The notes beneath the pieces were generated by a model that saw nothing but the letters and a program-made list of their open reading frames with translations, was not told where the DNA came from and did no database searches. Below, one piece after another: positions 41,485 to 54,153 of a stretch of DNA of 64,000 nucleotides (the stretch's first letter is position 1; each line of letters opens with the position of its first letter). The translations under genes and the position numbers were made by a program. The stretch spans positions 62,001-126,000 of the forward strand of contig JACYXH010000509.1 in assembly GCA_026745465.1 (NCBI GenBank), in the 5' to 3' direction. This DNA comes from Lota lota (taxonomy: Eukaryota > Chordata > Actinopteri > Gadiformes > Lotidae).

Positions 41485-41601
<117 letters not shown>

Positions 41602-44174
41602 GTGCCTCTGTCCTCTGGAGAGCGTGGGCGGGAGAGTCTGTTCAAATGTACTCACACACACACATACAATACAGCTATTTTTATGTATGCCTACATAAAA
41701 ATCCTTCTATACATTCAGTGTTTGTGTTTGAGTCTTGACATGGTATGTGCTTACATGGCTGGGGGGGCTAAAAAAAAAAGCACACCCATACATCCCAGGC
41801 TCTGCTGGTTGCCTGTCCACAGAGAAACAGCAGATCTGAACACAGTCATGGCTCCATCATGTACACACTGACCTACCACCTCCTCATGCAGCACACCACT
41901 GTGAGATAAGCTCCTTCAAAAACTCACACAAAGTGTGATCAAATGAAATCAGACACACACACAGCCACGCATTGTTTTTCTCTTGACTTGTTTTTATTCC
42001 TCTTTACATCTTTCTTTCTTAATGTCTCCCCACCTACCCGTTACCAGTGTTTTAAGACTCCAATCACACTCCACTCCGAATCTCATGATTTGTGGCTTAA
42101 TAAAGTGCATTTTATATGTGATTAATAAAGTACATTTTATTTTATGTGTGATTAAAAAGCGGTGTTTTCTCTTTTCTTCGGCAGTTTGACGCGTCGAGGC
42201 GTATCACTGCCCTCCGCAGGACTACTAAAGAACTATCAGCCACAAGTCAAAACACATGAGCACAGCCCAGTGGCGCAAAGGGAGGAACGACATAAAGGAT
42301 ATAAAAAAAAAAAAAAAAAAGAGAAGGCTATGTTTGTGGGACACGTTACCAATGCTGAGAAGTAATCAAAAAGATTGTATACGTCTTTCTAACTTAAAAA
42401 TAGAAACATTCTCGCATGTCAGATCACGTCGTATCCCCGTGTGACATTCGAAGAAAACCCTTCTGGGAATCGTTGTCGGCGCTGCATTTCCTTTTCTTTG
42501 TGGTAGTTTCCATCATAGTCGGCCTGAATCAGCATAGCTGGTGACTGGGCGGGGCGTTGGCATGCAGCCAAGACGGCGACAGGTTGACCTGTTCCGGACC
42601 CACGTGTGTGCGCAGTTTGATTGACACCAGAACACAGCCCCGTGATGACAGGCCTTCGCTTCTTTCTTCATAGTCATTGTATAAAAGCCCAGAAAAGCGT
42701 CCATCCCTTCAGTGGTTTGACTTTTGAAAACTAGAGCAAATCAAAATGCAGGACATCGTCTCAGTATGTGGGCATAAAAATGCCTGGCAGTCCCGCATAA
42801 AGCTGGACCCCTGGTCACCCTAGAATAGCTGCATGGCACACGTGGTTTGCCACCGCTCCCTCACCTATTCCCGGTCTCCCCGTCCATGCCCTCACACTGT
42901 CCAGAAAGGGTCCCCTCTACTTCCCCTCAGAAGATTCACTATTCCCTTCCCCTGCAGAATACACTGAGCTGGGAAGTCGTGTGCATAGCCACTCATTAGA
43001 TCCCAGGCCTAGTGAATTCGCAACCTCAAAGGGATCCCTCCCATTTCTACAAGTAACACAGACCCACAACACGTGGCTCCATTGGTTATTTGTTAGTAGG
43101 CCAGTAGACCTATGGCCTATAACTTAATAAAAAAAGACCATCCAAAATGGTGACAGCTGTGTTATTTCTGTTTATGTATACATTTATTTGCATTTCAATT
43201 CTGAGGTCTCGGCCTGGAGATTTTGGTGACGACTACCAACACTGCCTTCATCAAATACGTCACACATGACAGACTTGCTTGAGGTGGATTTATTCTTTGC
43301 TTTGAGTGTCAATTAGGATGATTCCTGTTTTCTAGGGTCAATACGTACTGTAGGAACAAAGTCATGTTAAATAAGTAGTGACGCGGCAATGAAATGCAGG
43401 CATATATAAATGACACCAGTCTGTGTGGTCAGTCTTGGTAACGGGGATGTTCTTGATCCATGATCAAGGCGCATGATCAGATTTAATGCCACACGTTGCA
43501 GTATCCTTTTCTGAACAGCGGACGGCGGTATTTCCTCCCTTATCTGACGTCGTTAATGCAGATTGGAATAGATGCCCTGCGTCTAAATCTCTATAAACTG
43601 CCTCCGGCAACCCATCAGACAACAAAAGAGAAGAAGCAGGGGTTTGCATACATCTGCTGTAAATACGACTATGGAATTTCTTCCTGAAAGAAATAATTAT
43701 TTGCACGACTGATACGTATGACTTCCAAAATAGAAATCATTGAAGAAGGCAATGTGTTATCCCCTGAAAGGTATTGTGGATGTTAATTGCAAAAAGGAGA
43801 GAGGAGTTATCAATAAAAAGACATTGGCCAGAACTCCCTGTTTGGCAATAACAAGCTACACAAATGAATTGATCCTAGTGCCCATATTGGTCGTTTGTTG
43901 AATTGATTTGTTAAACTGTAAATGGTTAAGACATGTATAGACTAGATAAAGACAGACTAGTAGACATACTTGTTTAGTGCTTAGAGCTAGAGGCTTTGTG
44001 TGATTGATTACATTCCATTAAAATCAACTGGATTTTGGCAGTCACAGTCATCGTTTTTCCACACACTGACAAATCACTACAACAACTAAATCAAGACACC
44101 AACAGGTTTATAGCATCCTTAATTTGGCATCTGAGAAATGTCAAAAACAAAACATTGTTCATTCGTGTCGTTGT

Positions 44175-44640
44175 CCGAGAGTGGGAGTGTATCTCCCTCT
44201 CTGGTCTCAGAGTGGGAGTGTATCTCCCTCTCTGGTCTCAGAGTGGGGGTGCATCTCCCTCTCTGGTCTCAGAGTGGGGGTGCATCTCCCTCTCTGGTCT
44301 CAGAGTGGGGGTGCATCTCCCTCTCTGGTCTCAGAGTGGGGGTGCATGTCCCTCTCTGGTCTCAGAGTGGGGGTGCATGTCCCTCTCTGGTCTCAGAGTG
44401 GGGGTGCATCTCCCTCTCTGGTCTCAGAGTGGGGGTGTATCTCCCTCTCTGGTCTCAGAGTGGGGGTGCATCTCCCTCTCTGGTCTCAGAGTGGGGGTGT
44501 ATCTCCCTCTCTGGTCTCAGAGTGGGGGTGCATCTCCCTCTCTGGTCTCAGAGTGGGGGTGCATCTCCCTCTCTGGTCTCAGAGTGGGGGTGCATCTCCC
44601 TCTCTGGTCTCAGAGTGGGGGCGCATCTCCCTCTCTGGTC
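44175..44640. repeat. 31-bp minisatellite, about 15 copies
   Basis: Unit GAGTGGGGGTGCATCTCCCTCTCTGGTCTCA-like (31 bp; here described by its start gagtgggggtgcatct). Because 31 is not a multiple of 3, three units cycle through all frames without stops. It overlaps the inferred 3' end of kcnk4. Confidence 0.5.
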
Positions 44641-45830
44641 TGGTCTGGTCTGGAATGCGGGGGCGGTGTGGGGGGGTTGGACGGCGGTTGTATGTCACTG
44701 CTGTGCCTCTTCCTGACCACCAGGGGGCTCAGCTTGATGGGCAGCTGCCTCCTCATGCTCCTCTTCCTCTTGGGCTTGCGCGGCCGCCGCCCGCCGCCCT
44801 CCCCCCCCCCGCCGCCCTCCCCCCCCCGCCGCCCTCCCCCCCCCGCCGCCCGCCTCCTGCTGGGCGCGGTCGCTGAGCGTGTCCGAGGACTCGTCGATGT
44901 ACGCCAGGTTCTCCCCGAAGAAGTCCAGCAGCTGGCAGTCGGGCCGCTGCGCCGTGGAGGGGGGGGAGGGAGGCGGGGAGGGGCCCAGCGAGGGGGGAGG
45001 GGGAGGAGGCGAGGAGGAGGAGGAGGAGGAGGAGGAGGAGGAGGAGGAGGAGGGCCGTCGGGTGGAAACGGGGGAAGGCCGTTGCCCCGCTTCGTCGGCT
45101 ACCGCGACTGCGAGCAGCTCCCTGAGCTCGGTCACAGAGTCTAATCCCGGGGGCGGGGGGCGGTCCCGGGAGCCGGCCCACGCCTCCTCCTCCTCCTCCA
45201 CCTCCTCCTCCTCCTCCTCCTCCTCCTCCTGATCCGCGTGGCCCGGCGCCTGGCAGGGCTGGAAGCCGTGGAGCCCCGAGGAGCAGGAGCAGGAGGAGCA
45301 GGAGGAGCGGGACGGAGCGTCGGATCTGGAGTCGCAGGAGGAGCCCAGGGTGGCCGGCCCCATCGCCGCGTGGGGCCGCAGCAGCTCCAGCCTCACGGCG
45401 GAGTGGGCCACGGGGAGAGAGAGGGAGCGGGCGAACGACCTGACCCCCGTGTGCACCCCCATTCCGATCCCCAGCCGGGGCACGGTGGCCACCTCTGCGC
45501 TGCCGCCCGGGACCTTGGCCCCGGCCCCGGCCCTGGGCCCGGGGCCGGGGCCGGGCGGGGGGGCGGGTCTCCAGCCAGACCATGGAGCCCCCCGAGAGGC
45601 CCTGCCAGCGGTTGCGCAGGTGCCCGTTCTCCGAGCCGCCGCGCACCAGGTACCCCAGGGTGGCCTGGGCCCCCCGGCGGACCCGGCGCCGCTCGCTGCG
45701 CTTCCAGCGCCGCCGCTGCAGGAGGAAGGGGTCGTTGAACTCCAGGGGGTTGGGGATGCGGAAGTCCATGTTCTGGATGTTCTGCGACCAGTCGGTAGCA
45801 TGGGCACGCAGCTCCCTCCATCTGAGCAAA

Positions 45831-45888
<58 letters not shown>

Positions 45889-46023
45889 AGAGAAGAGAGT
45901 GGGACATGGTGACTGTCATGATGTGTTATAGAGAACCCAATCCCAAGCACCTCTGCGTTTGCCATCGCCTCTGCAGTGGTACGCCCCCCCCCACTCGGTC
46001 CATCGGCTCTGCAGTGTAAGACG

Positions 46024-46075
<52 letters not shown>

Positions 46076-49000
46076 TGTGTTCAACCATATCACATCCTCT
46101 CACTGGCTGATCAACGGTTACCCGGTCGGCTGCTGATTAAGTGTTGATCTGACACATCTGGGGTGGGGGGTGGGGGGTGGGGGTGGGGGTGGGGGGGGGG
46201 GGGGGTCAGGGAGAACACATGTGGTCATGTCTCACCTCGGCGCGGGTCCTCTTGGACAGCACCCGTAGCCAGTTACCGATCATGGCGAGGATGGAGGCGA
46301 AGTAGGCCAGACCAAACACGATCCACAGCCACACCAGCGGCTTCAGGATGATGTCGCTGTCGCGGCCTGAGCCTGCGTACGGTAGGAAGCACGTCAACCC
46401 TGGAACAAAGGCCTGAGCCTGCGTACGGTAGGAAGCACGTCAACCCTGGGACAAAGGCCTGAGCCTGCGTACGGTAGGAAGCACGTCAACCCTGGGACAA
46501 AGGCCTGAGCCTGCGTACGGTAGGAAGCACGTCAACCCTGGGACAAAGGCCTGAGCCTGCGTACGGTAGGAAGCACGTCAACCCTGGGACAAAGGCCTGA
46601 GCCTGCGTACGGTAGGAAGCACGTCAACCCTGGGACAAAGGCCTGAGCCTGCGTAAGGTAGGAAGCACGTTAACCCTGGGACAAAGGCCTGAGCCTGCGT
46701 ACGGTAGGAAGCACGTTAACCCTGGGACAAAGGCCTGAGCCTGCGTACGGTAGGAAGCACGTCAACCCTGGGACAAAGGCCTGAGCCGCCTGCGTACGGT
46801 AGGAAGCACGTCAACCCTGGGACAAAGGCCTGAGCCGCCTGCGTACGGTAGGAAGCACGTCAACCCTGGGACAAAGGCCTGAGTGCATCCTAGGGGTCTA
46901 TTGAGTTGGATGGGGGAGTTGTTTTCTCAAGAGTATTTTTGATAACTAGACTAGACTCACTAGACTAGTGCTTTTCAACCTGTGGTACCCCCTACCACAG
47001 GTGGAAAAACACTGGTCTAGACGTGGAATTGTATTCTTGAAATAGACACAAAAATATTATAGATAAATTAAAATAAACATTCAAATTATTGTTCAATAAA
47101 TCTAGTATTATGGCTTGTCATTCATTTGAAAATACTATCTCTTTGAGCACTCCATCGTCTGTTTTCCTTTCTAATGTTTTCCATCGATGTCTTGTGTTCA
47201 TTTGTGTTTGCTAAATAAACACACTGGGATATTATGCAGCATTGCTATCTTTTTCTATCAACTGTTTCCAACTGGCCATTTCCTTCTTGCAGTAATCGTT
47301 GTGTACGGGGGCGCTGGCAGTCTTTGCGCAGCCACTGCATGTGTATTTGTCTATTTTCTACTGTTTGCATATGAGGTGGTCCGCGAGAGCTCTTGATGAC
47401 AATTTAGTGGTCCACCTAAAGTCAAAGGTTGGGAACCACTGCACTAGAGCATTTGTGTTAGTTTGTTTCCATTTAATATATATATAAAAAAAAAACTAAG
47501 TCTTAAATGATAAAAACATGCTAGGCTGACCTTGGTTCTTATTTAAATGATACAATGGTTCATGCATTACATTCAGTTACACTGAAGCTTGATTGCAGTG
47601 ATTAGTATGATGGTGGAATCCTCCCAATACAATGTTCAGATCTGTGTGGGTCAGGTCTTTATGTATTCAGTGTGTCTTGCAATCGAGACAAACCTGGCAC
47701 GAAGTCTCCAAACCCAACGGTAGTGAGAGTTATGACCACAAAATAGATAGACTCAAGGAAGGTCCACCTCTCTACTTCCTTGAAGACCAGTGTTGGGACC
47801 ACGAGGAAGATCAGGCAGCCAATCAGGATGGAGATCACCGCTGAACTCACGCGAACAATGGTGGGACTGAGATTGCGCTTCTGCAACAGGACCAAAAAAC
47901 AAACAAACAAAAGGTTTTTGTGCAACGGTGGTGCAAAGTGCTTTCAGCTGTCAAAACAAATCAGGGCTCGCTCTGGACTTCAAAGCTGATAGCGCCTTTT
48001 GCAGGATTAGTTGTATCGCAGTCGTCACTACAGCATATGGTTTAAAATGTTTTTTCCGTTATTTGCAGATTTTGAGATTACTAGAGGACAGCAACTCAAA
48101 AACGATTGGTCTGAAAAATTGAACATCTATCATCTTCTCATGGAAAATGTTAAAAAAAAAGATATGACTGTTTGACTGCTGTAGCAATATTAAGTGAGTC
48201 ACAAAGTGAATTCCTGGCCGGGCACCAACCATTCTCACCCGGAAGATGGTCTCAATCCTGGCCACAGCCTTCCGTAGCACGGTGCCCATGTGGTCACTAA
48301 CCCCGGCTAGCAGTATGCCGAACATTGGGATGCCCACCAGGGCATAGCAAACGCAGAACAGCTGACCAAACCATGTGCGAGGGGACAGGTTTCCAAAGCC
48401 TATAAAAATAGACACCAAAGGGGGTACATTCAGCTAAATGACGTGGGAAAGAGTGAACAGTTTGTCCGTTCTGTATATTAAACTGAGTAGAGTGCACTGC
48501 CTCGGTTGGTGGAGCGGGAGGAACGCCAGCAGTGGGAGTCCACAGGGCTGTACCTGTAAGAGGGAAGCAGACATAGCCAGAGAGCAGGCCCCAGGACACC
48601 TACCGATTGTGGTGATGATGGTCCCACAGAAGAAGAAAGCAGAGACGATGTCCCAGTTGCTGGTGTAGTTAGACAGACTGCTGCTCAAATCCAGACCCGC
48701 TTCCACAGCCGATACCATGCCCTGCAAGCACGGAAGAGCAAAGACATGGTCTGAGCCTCACCTTCACTTTATGTTCTTTAAACAACATTAAAGCTGCACT
48801 ATGTAACTTTTCTACTGCGGTTATTTCTTTTTTCTTTTCTTTTTCTGACAGTAACTGTCGTCTTAAAATGATATAGCTATAACTGTAGCTACAACTAAAG
48901 CCACTAGAGGCTGCCAATGGGATAACGCACATAAGTGCAGGTTTAAGATCTTTATTAACTAAACCCCAATAAGTGACATCACAAGATGATTCGACGCGGT

Positions 49001-49246
49001 CATCAGTGCCATTTTATTCAAATTATTCAGCCGTTTAAATCAAAAAGGGGTGTGTCTACGTCGATCCCTAAGCCTAACATCAAGTAACCAAACTCGTGTG
49101 ATGACTCTGACGTCTGTGAGAATTCCCCTGGTTGCACGTCCGCCATGGTGGCGTGTGATTGTTTAATTACCCGGCTGGGAAACAGTAGAGTGTGCACTCA
49201 TGACTAATGGTTGAGAGTGCCTGGAAGTAGGGGTAATAAGTGTGCC

Positions 49247-49320
<74 letters not shown>

Positions 49321-49365
49321 TGTGTGTGTGTGTATGTGTGTCTGTGTGTGTGTGTGTGTGTATGT

Positions 49366-49408
<43 letters not shown>

Positions 49409-49419
49409 TCTGTGTGTGT

Positions 49420-49455
<36 letters not shown>

Positions 49456-50037
49456 TGAATTTCTAGGCGGTTTCAGCCCTGCCGGGCACCCCAGTGGTGT
49501 GTTCAGAACAGCACTTGTGTACGTTCACATGTGACTGTGACTGATATTAGGAGCAATTGTACTTCCAAAGGACCAATAAAAAGTGGCACATAGGAATTGG
49601 TTCATTTGAAAGTGTGAAACCATAAGAAAGAGAGACAGTTGGAGTATTACAGAGATTTCTGACCTACGTGGGGGTCTAAGAGAGACGGTCTCAGTATGAC
49701 AGCGGTATCTGACCTATGTGGCGCTCTAAGAAAGAGAGACAGTCTGAGTATGACAGCGGTATCTGACCTACGTGGTGCTCTAACAAAGAGAGACAGTCTG
49801 AGTATGACAGCGGTATCTGACCTATGTGGGGCTCTAAGAGAGACAGTCTCAGTATGACAGCGGTATCTGACCTATGTGGCGCTCTAACAAAGAGAGACCA
49901 CATTATCTGTGGTGAAAGAAAATAAATTCTGAAAACCGCGTCAAACTGCAACAACCTGTAAGATCATTCACCAGAGGCAGCGTCTCTGCAGAAGTGTTTG
50001 GTTACACTTCAATTTAAGGCTATTACTAGACTACTAT

Positions 50038-50074
<37 letters not shown>

Positions 50075-50265
50075 ATCATGAGCTGGTTGAAGGCCTCGGC
50101 GCTGACGCAGTGCGAGTGGTTGCGGAGGAACCTCTCGCGGATGTCCAGCAGGCGGGCGTAGGCCTGGCTCTCCTGGGGGGCCTCCAGGGTGCGGAACACC
50201 AGCGCCCCCATCACCAGGTACAGCATGACCCCCACCAGCAGGGCCAACAGTGTGAGACGTCGCAT
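44610..50265 (-). CDS. kcnk4: TRAAK-type two-pore-domain potassium channel, last exon with apparent frameshifts
   Basis: Exons 50265-50074, 48721-48604, 48399-48239, 47880-47694, 46372-46236 and 45821-44610. The short N-terminus [20 protein letters not shown] opens TM1. The cap helix Cys (HSHCVS) and an N-glycosylation site (NYTS) follow. Pore 1 filter is TTIGFGN and pore 2 is TTVGFGD, and TM4 is [18 protein letters not shown]2P channels carry background K+ current; TRAAK is opened by membrane stretch and lipids. The tail motif [12 protein letters not shown] identifies TRAAK rather than TREK. In the last exon three phases are needed in turn: the start, [26 protein letters not shown], then a basic end [15 protein letters not shown], returning to the first phase. 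All three changes fall in G/C runs, so sequence error is likely. The stop lies inside a 31-bp minisatellite. The tail is much longer than in human. Confidence 0.5.
45831..45887 (+). repeat. 57-nt G homopolymer next to the last kcnk4 exon
   Basis: Unbroken G on the plus strand, so a C57 tract in the kcnk4 transcript, ending a few bases before the TTTGCTCAG acceptor of the last exon and acting as its polypyrimidine tract. Confidence 0.5.
46026..46073 (+). repeat. 48-nt C homopolymer in the last kcnk4 intron
   Basis: Unbroken C on the plus strand, 138 bp from the facing G57 run. The two could pair. Confidence 0.5.
46380..46885. repeat. 46-bp minisatellite containing a kcnk4 splice acceptor
   Basis: About 11 units of 46 bp (some 49 bp), beginning aggaagcacgtcaaccctgg and containing gcctgagcctgcgtacgg. 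The real acceptor and first bases of kcnk4 exon 5 (46372 downward) are the unit next to the exon, so every unit repeats an acceptor-like CGTACGCAG plus GCTCAGG on the minus strand. Confidence 0.5.
46966..47441. mobile_element. Short non-autonomous hAT-like element in a kcnk4 intron
   Basis: Left end TAGTGCTTTTCAACC and inverted right end CAGTGGTTCCCAACC match in 11 of 15 positions and resemble the CAGNGGTTCTCAACC end of Charlie-type hATs. Flanking 8-bp sequences cactagac (46958-46965) and cactagag (47442-47449) agree in 7 of 8, fitting the 8-bp hAT target duplication. No coding capacity. Confidence 0.5.
48788..48925. repeat. Possible dispersed fish repeat in a kcnk4 intron
   Basis: Starts ttaaagctgcactatgtaac, a phrase I recall from a common teleost dispersed element. 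Borders and class are unclear. Confidence 0.5.
49250..49455. repeat. (TG)n array in kcnk4 intron 1
   Basis: About 205 bp with TC and TA variants. Confidence 0.5.
49640..49905. repeat. About 54-bp tandem repeat, 4-5 copies, in kcnk4 intron 1
   Basis: agtatgacagcggtatctga recurs at 49693, 49747, 49801 and 49851, with a diverged copy before it. Periods are 54, 54 and 50 bp. Confidence 0.5.
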
Positions 50266-51010
50266 CCTCTCATCCGATCCCTCCCTCCACCCTCCACCAC
50301 CATAACCACCTCTCCCTTCCTCCTCTCTCCTCTCGCAAGCCCTTCAGCGCCTCGGGGTCAGGGGTCGGGGGCCACTTTGTGGAGAAAGGGCCCAGTTGTC
50401 AGGATGCAGTGCGGGGTGGGGACAGCGGCAGCCCTCTATGCAAACAGGAAGTTCCTTTTAGAGACACATGTTTTTAGTTTATATTCATCGTGGCTACAGT
50501 TTGCATAAGAGTGTGACCTCTGCGCATGCAGCAAAACAAAACTAAAGTGCAGGTGACTTGTGTCCAATACATCCTCCCCTGGCTCGATCCACACAGGGAT
50601 TCTAGGGGAAACAGGTGCGACAATGTCCACAAACATTGTTTCCTTTGAACAATGTTGGTTGCAGTGAATCAGGTTCACGGGGCAGATAACAATAAGCTAA
50701 TAATCTTCATCCAGTGCAAACTGCTCTCTGATGCTGTAAACACTGAGCTATTAATCATTAGACTCCTAAATGTAAGACACATTTGTATATGTTGACATTG
50801 CAAATCTGGAAGGTCGTTCGCATGTGCACAACCCAGTGACACTGAGAACCTTGGGTGTTGTAGTTTTCAGCTTTCCGCAATACTCTGTTTGCCCTGGCAT
50901 AGTTAGTCACCATGTCACACCAATTGTGCACAATTTCATAATTTGTGGCGGCAAATCTAGTGTAGTGACTTTTTATAGGTCCCCTTGACAACCCAAGGGA
51001 AAACAACCCT

Positions 51011-51228
<218 letters not shown>

Positions 51229-53448
51229 AGACATTGCAGGTTACTCCTCTTGTCCTGATGCTTTATGGCCACAAACACTCACACCTCGCCAGAACAAATT
51301 TAGTCATAACATCGGAAACAAAGCAAGGCTTCAAACAGACAAGCAGGCCATGTACATTTTAATGGATGACTCCAATAAGCTGCCTCACTTGGTTCTCTGC
51401 TCTTTTTTTCCTACCAACTGCAGTGCGTTAAGAGAAGTGACATCACGTCTATCGGGGTTCACATCAAGGGGCATTTTGTCATAATAAGCCAGACGGAGAG
51501 AGACAAACAGAAGGGACACACGGCTGGTTGCCTGGATGCTGACCTGTCTGGGAGCCTTGCCAACACTGGTGCTTCTGCCTGGTGCCTTTAAACGAGGTTT
51601 GTAACATTGTCTCAATGTTAATCATGCGCAGGATATGTTTTAAGTCATTTCCTTGGACATCAGTTAAAAGCAGCATTTGTTGCTGCTCAATCCTCCCCCC
51701 TAAACAAAATATGGGGGGGGGGGGGGGGGGGTCTGCTAGGGGTCAGCTCTGTCCTGTAATGCGTTTCTAAGGAACCTTGACACTTGACAGTGTTCTGAGA
51801 CTTCCCAGCAGACAGAGAGACAGCCTGTTAGGATTTTGGACCAAACTAAGCACACGGCTTGTGTTGTGTGTATGGACAGTCTCTTTCCCTCCTCAACCAC
51901 CAGCTCTCCTGAGCTCAAAGGCTTTGCCAAGTTATCATTGGCTAATCCTCCCCCCGGGCATATTTTGATATTTTCACTCCGATAGCGGGCGGAAGGAGGA
52001 AAAGCGTAGACGTACAGGGCTGCGTTTGAAGTGCTGTGAGCTAATCTCAACATAAACAGTGTGACACAAGGGAGCAGTCAATCATAAGGTTTCCAAGAAG
52101 AACAGAAGTTGGGCGAGAGAAGGACAAAACCGTAGTGCTGAGCGAAAGAATGGAGAACCCACTTGAGAACCTAGTTTTCCTCCACTCACAGAACAATATG
52201 CTTTATGCAGTTAGGAAATGTATAGTTCTCTATATTTGAGAACACTAGCTTATTGTTATACTTTTGAAGTAAATAAATTAAATTTTTTGGAGTACGTCTC
52301 TCATTAGAGTAACATTGCAGTATACTAATGATTTAATATCACATTGCGCCGGTCTACTGTATATTTCATCCCATCTAAGTGTTATTACCGTTGTGTCAGC
52401 CGTTTCTCATGATTTGGACAGATCTACAGCACGATATATATACAGTTTGCTGGGAGTCTAAGCAAGCCCTGCCCATTTATCTGTGATGTCAAACTGCACG
52501 AGGAGACCCTTGTGATTGCAATATGATTTTACATAGCAGACGGTGTTGCTTCTATCAATACAACAATACAATACAACTTGTCTTTGCCAACAGAAATGGC
52601 AGTAGGTCCTGAATGGACTTAAAACATTGGTAACTAAATGTGCTGTTTGAGAAAGAATACATCTGATGCTATCCACAAAACATTTAGCTTATGCCCCACA
52701 ATCTCAAATATTCCCTCCCTAAAAATAATTTGCAATGTCTCAATGTTGTAAAGAAGCCGTAGCTCCAGTTCAACTCTTGGGAAAACATGGATATATTAAG
52801 AGCTGGGAATTGGCAATATTTGCTGACCCACGCTTTGGCACCCGTTTCACGCTGGTCCTCAAGAGATTGACATCCATGTTACGATGTGTGATTGTATACA
52901 ATACTGTGAATACTAATGAGCCAAATTAAAATAAAGCCAAAGAAAACAGGTTCATGCAGATGTTAACGATATAGTGGCCGAAATTAAGGATCCAAATTTA
53001 AACCAGGGCGTGCACCGTTCCAGTCATCGAGATTAAAACCCCATGAGGACAGCAAGTTGATGGTTACACTTGGGTAATCATAAAAACATAACCAAACTAC
53101 TGGAATAAGTTGCTACAACAAAGCGCTGTAAGAGGGGGAAATCAAAACACAGAATTCATGTTTAAAAAGAAGAAACATTATGGTCCAAATGAATCATACC
53201 TCAAGTAGAATCCTTTAGAAACCACTTGCCGCTTACCTTAAACGTTCGCTGAACTGGAGCTATCCAAAAGTTTGTAGCGTGCAGCGTGCAGGGTCCTCTC
53301 AGCCTCCAGCCCTTCTCGAGTAGCAGAGCATGTTTATGTGTGGTGTGTGCGTGTGTGTGTGTGAGAGAGAAGGTGTTTCCCCATTCTCTGTGCCGTACAT
53401 CACCCTCTGACAGCTGAGGACGCTGTGGGAGAAGAAAGGCCTGTGTGA

Positions 53449-53719
<271 letters not shown>

Positions 53720-53921
53720 CCATAGAGATCTAATTCCCCAGCCTTTAGAAGCCATTTTCTGAAGCATTTAGTGGAAGTAACACAAAGCGAGAGTCACGCA
53801 GTCCCCTCAAAGTGTTTCTCTCTCACCTGAGGAGAATACAGTCAGGTGGTGGTGGAATAGAAAGCAGACATGGCTGTTGGAGCTCTGGGACCTTGTTAAC
53901 TTGTCTTGGCCCCGAACCACC

Positions 53922-53952
<31 letters not shown>

Positions 53953-54072
53953 ACCTCTTGCTGAATATATATATTGCCTAGAATAGGCAAGTGAGAAGAA
54001 AGAGCGACGCTAGTTAAAATCCTTTCTTGGACATATTTCAGTAAATAAAAAAAAAGAACTGAGTGCAGCCTA

Positions 54073-54153
54073 CAAGACGATCAAACCTGACAATCCAGAG
54101 GAAGTAAAAGTCGTGACAAGGTTTCCGTCGCTGAACCTGCGGAAGGATCATTA
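54073..54153 (+). pseudogene. Fragment of the 3' end of 18S rRNA
   Basis: About 80 nt reading caagacgatcaaacctgac, then gaggaagtaaaagtcgtgac and ctgaacctgcggaaggatca, ending in TTA. This is the conserved 3' terminus of eukaryotic 18S rRNA with a handful of substitutions (for example GTGAC for GTAAC, and CGTCGCTGAAC for CGTAGGTGAAC). It stops at the mature 18S end and no ITS, 5.8S or further 18S sequence is recognisable, so it is an isolated nuclear copy, not a working rRNA gene. Confidence 0.5.

Noticed and set aside
44175-44640. CRISPR-like regular repeats
   Set aside because: Units are directly adjacent without spacers and the DNA is a vertebrate genome; these are minisatellites.
44035-45144. 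369-aa plus-strand frame with SPSLVSEWG repeats
   Set aside because: It is the 31-bp minisatellite followed by the antisense of the kcnk4 last exon.
45238-46103. Several long Pro/Gly/Arg-rich frames over the GC-rich kcnk4 tail
   Set aside because: Only the minus-strand frames carrying [26 protein letters not shown] and KPKRKRS are conserved-looking; the rest are GC-content shadows.
44610-50265. TREK-1/TREK-2 as identity of the channel, suggested by the GFG first filter
   Set aside because: Short N-terminus, cap motif and the [12 protein letters not shown] tail fit TRAAK, as does the trmt112 neighbourhood.
54073-54153. A functional rRNA gene
   Set aside because: Only the last 80 nt of 18S are present, with substitutions in invariant positions.
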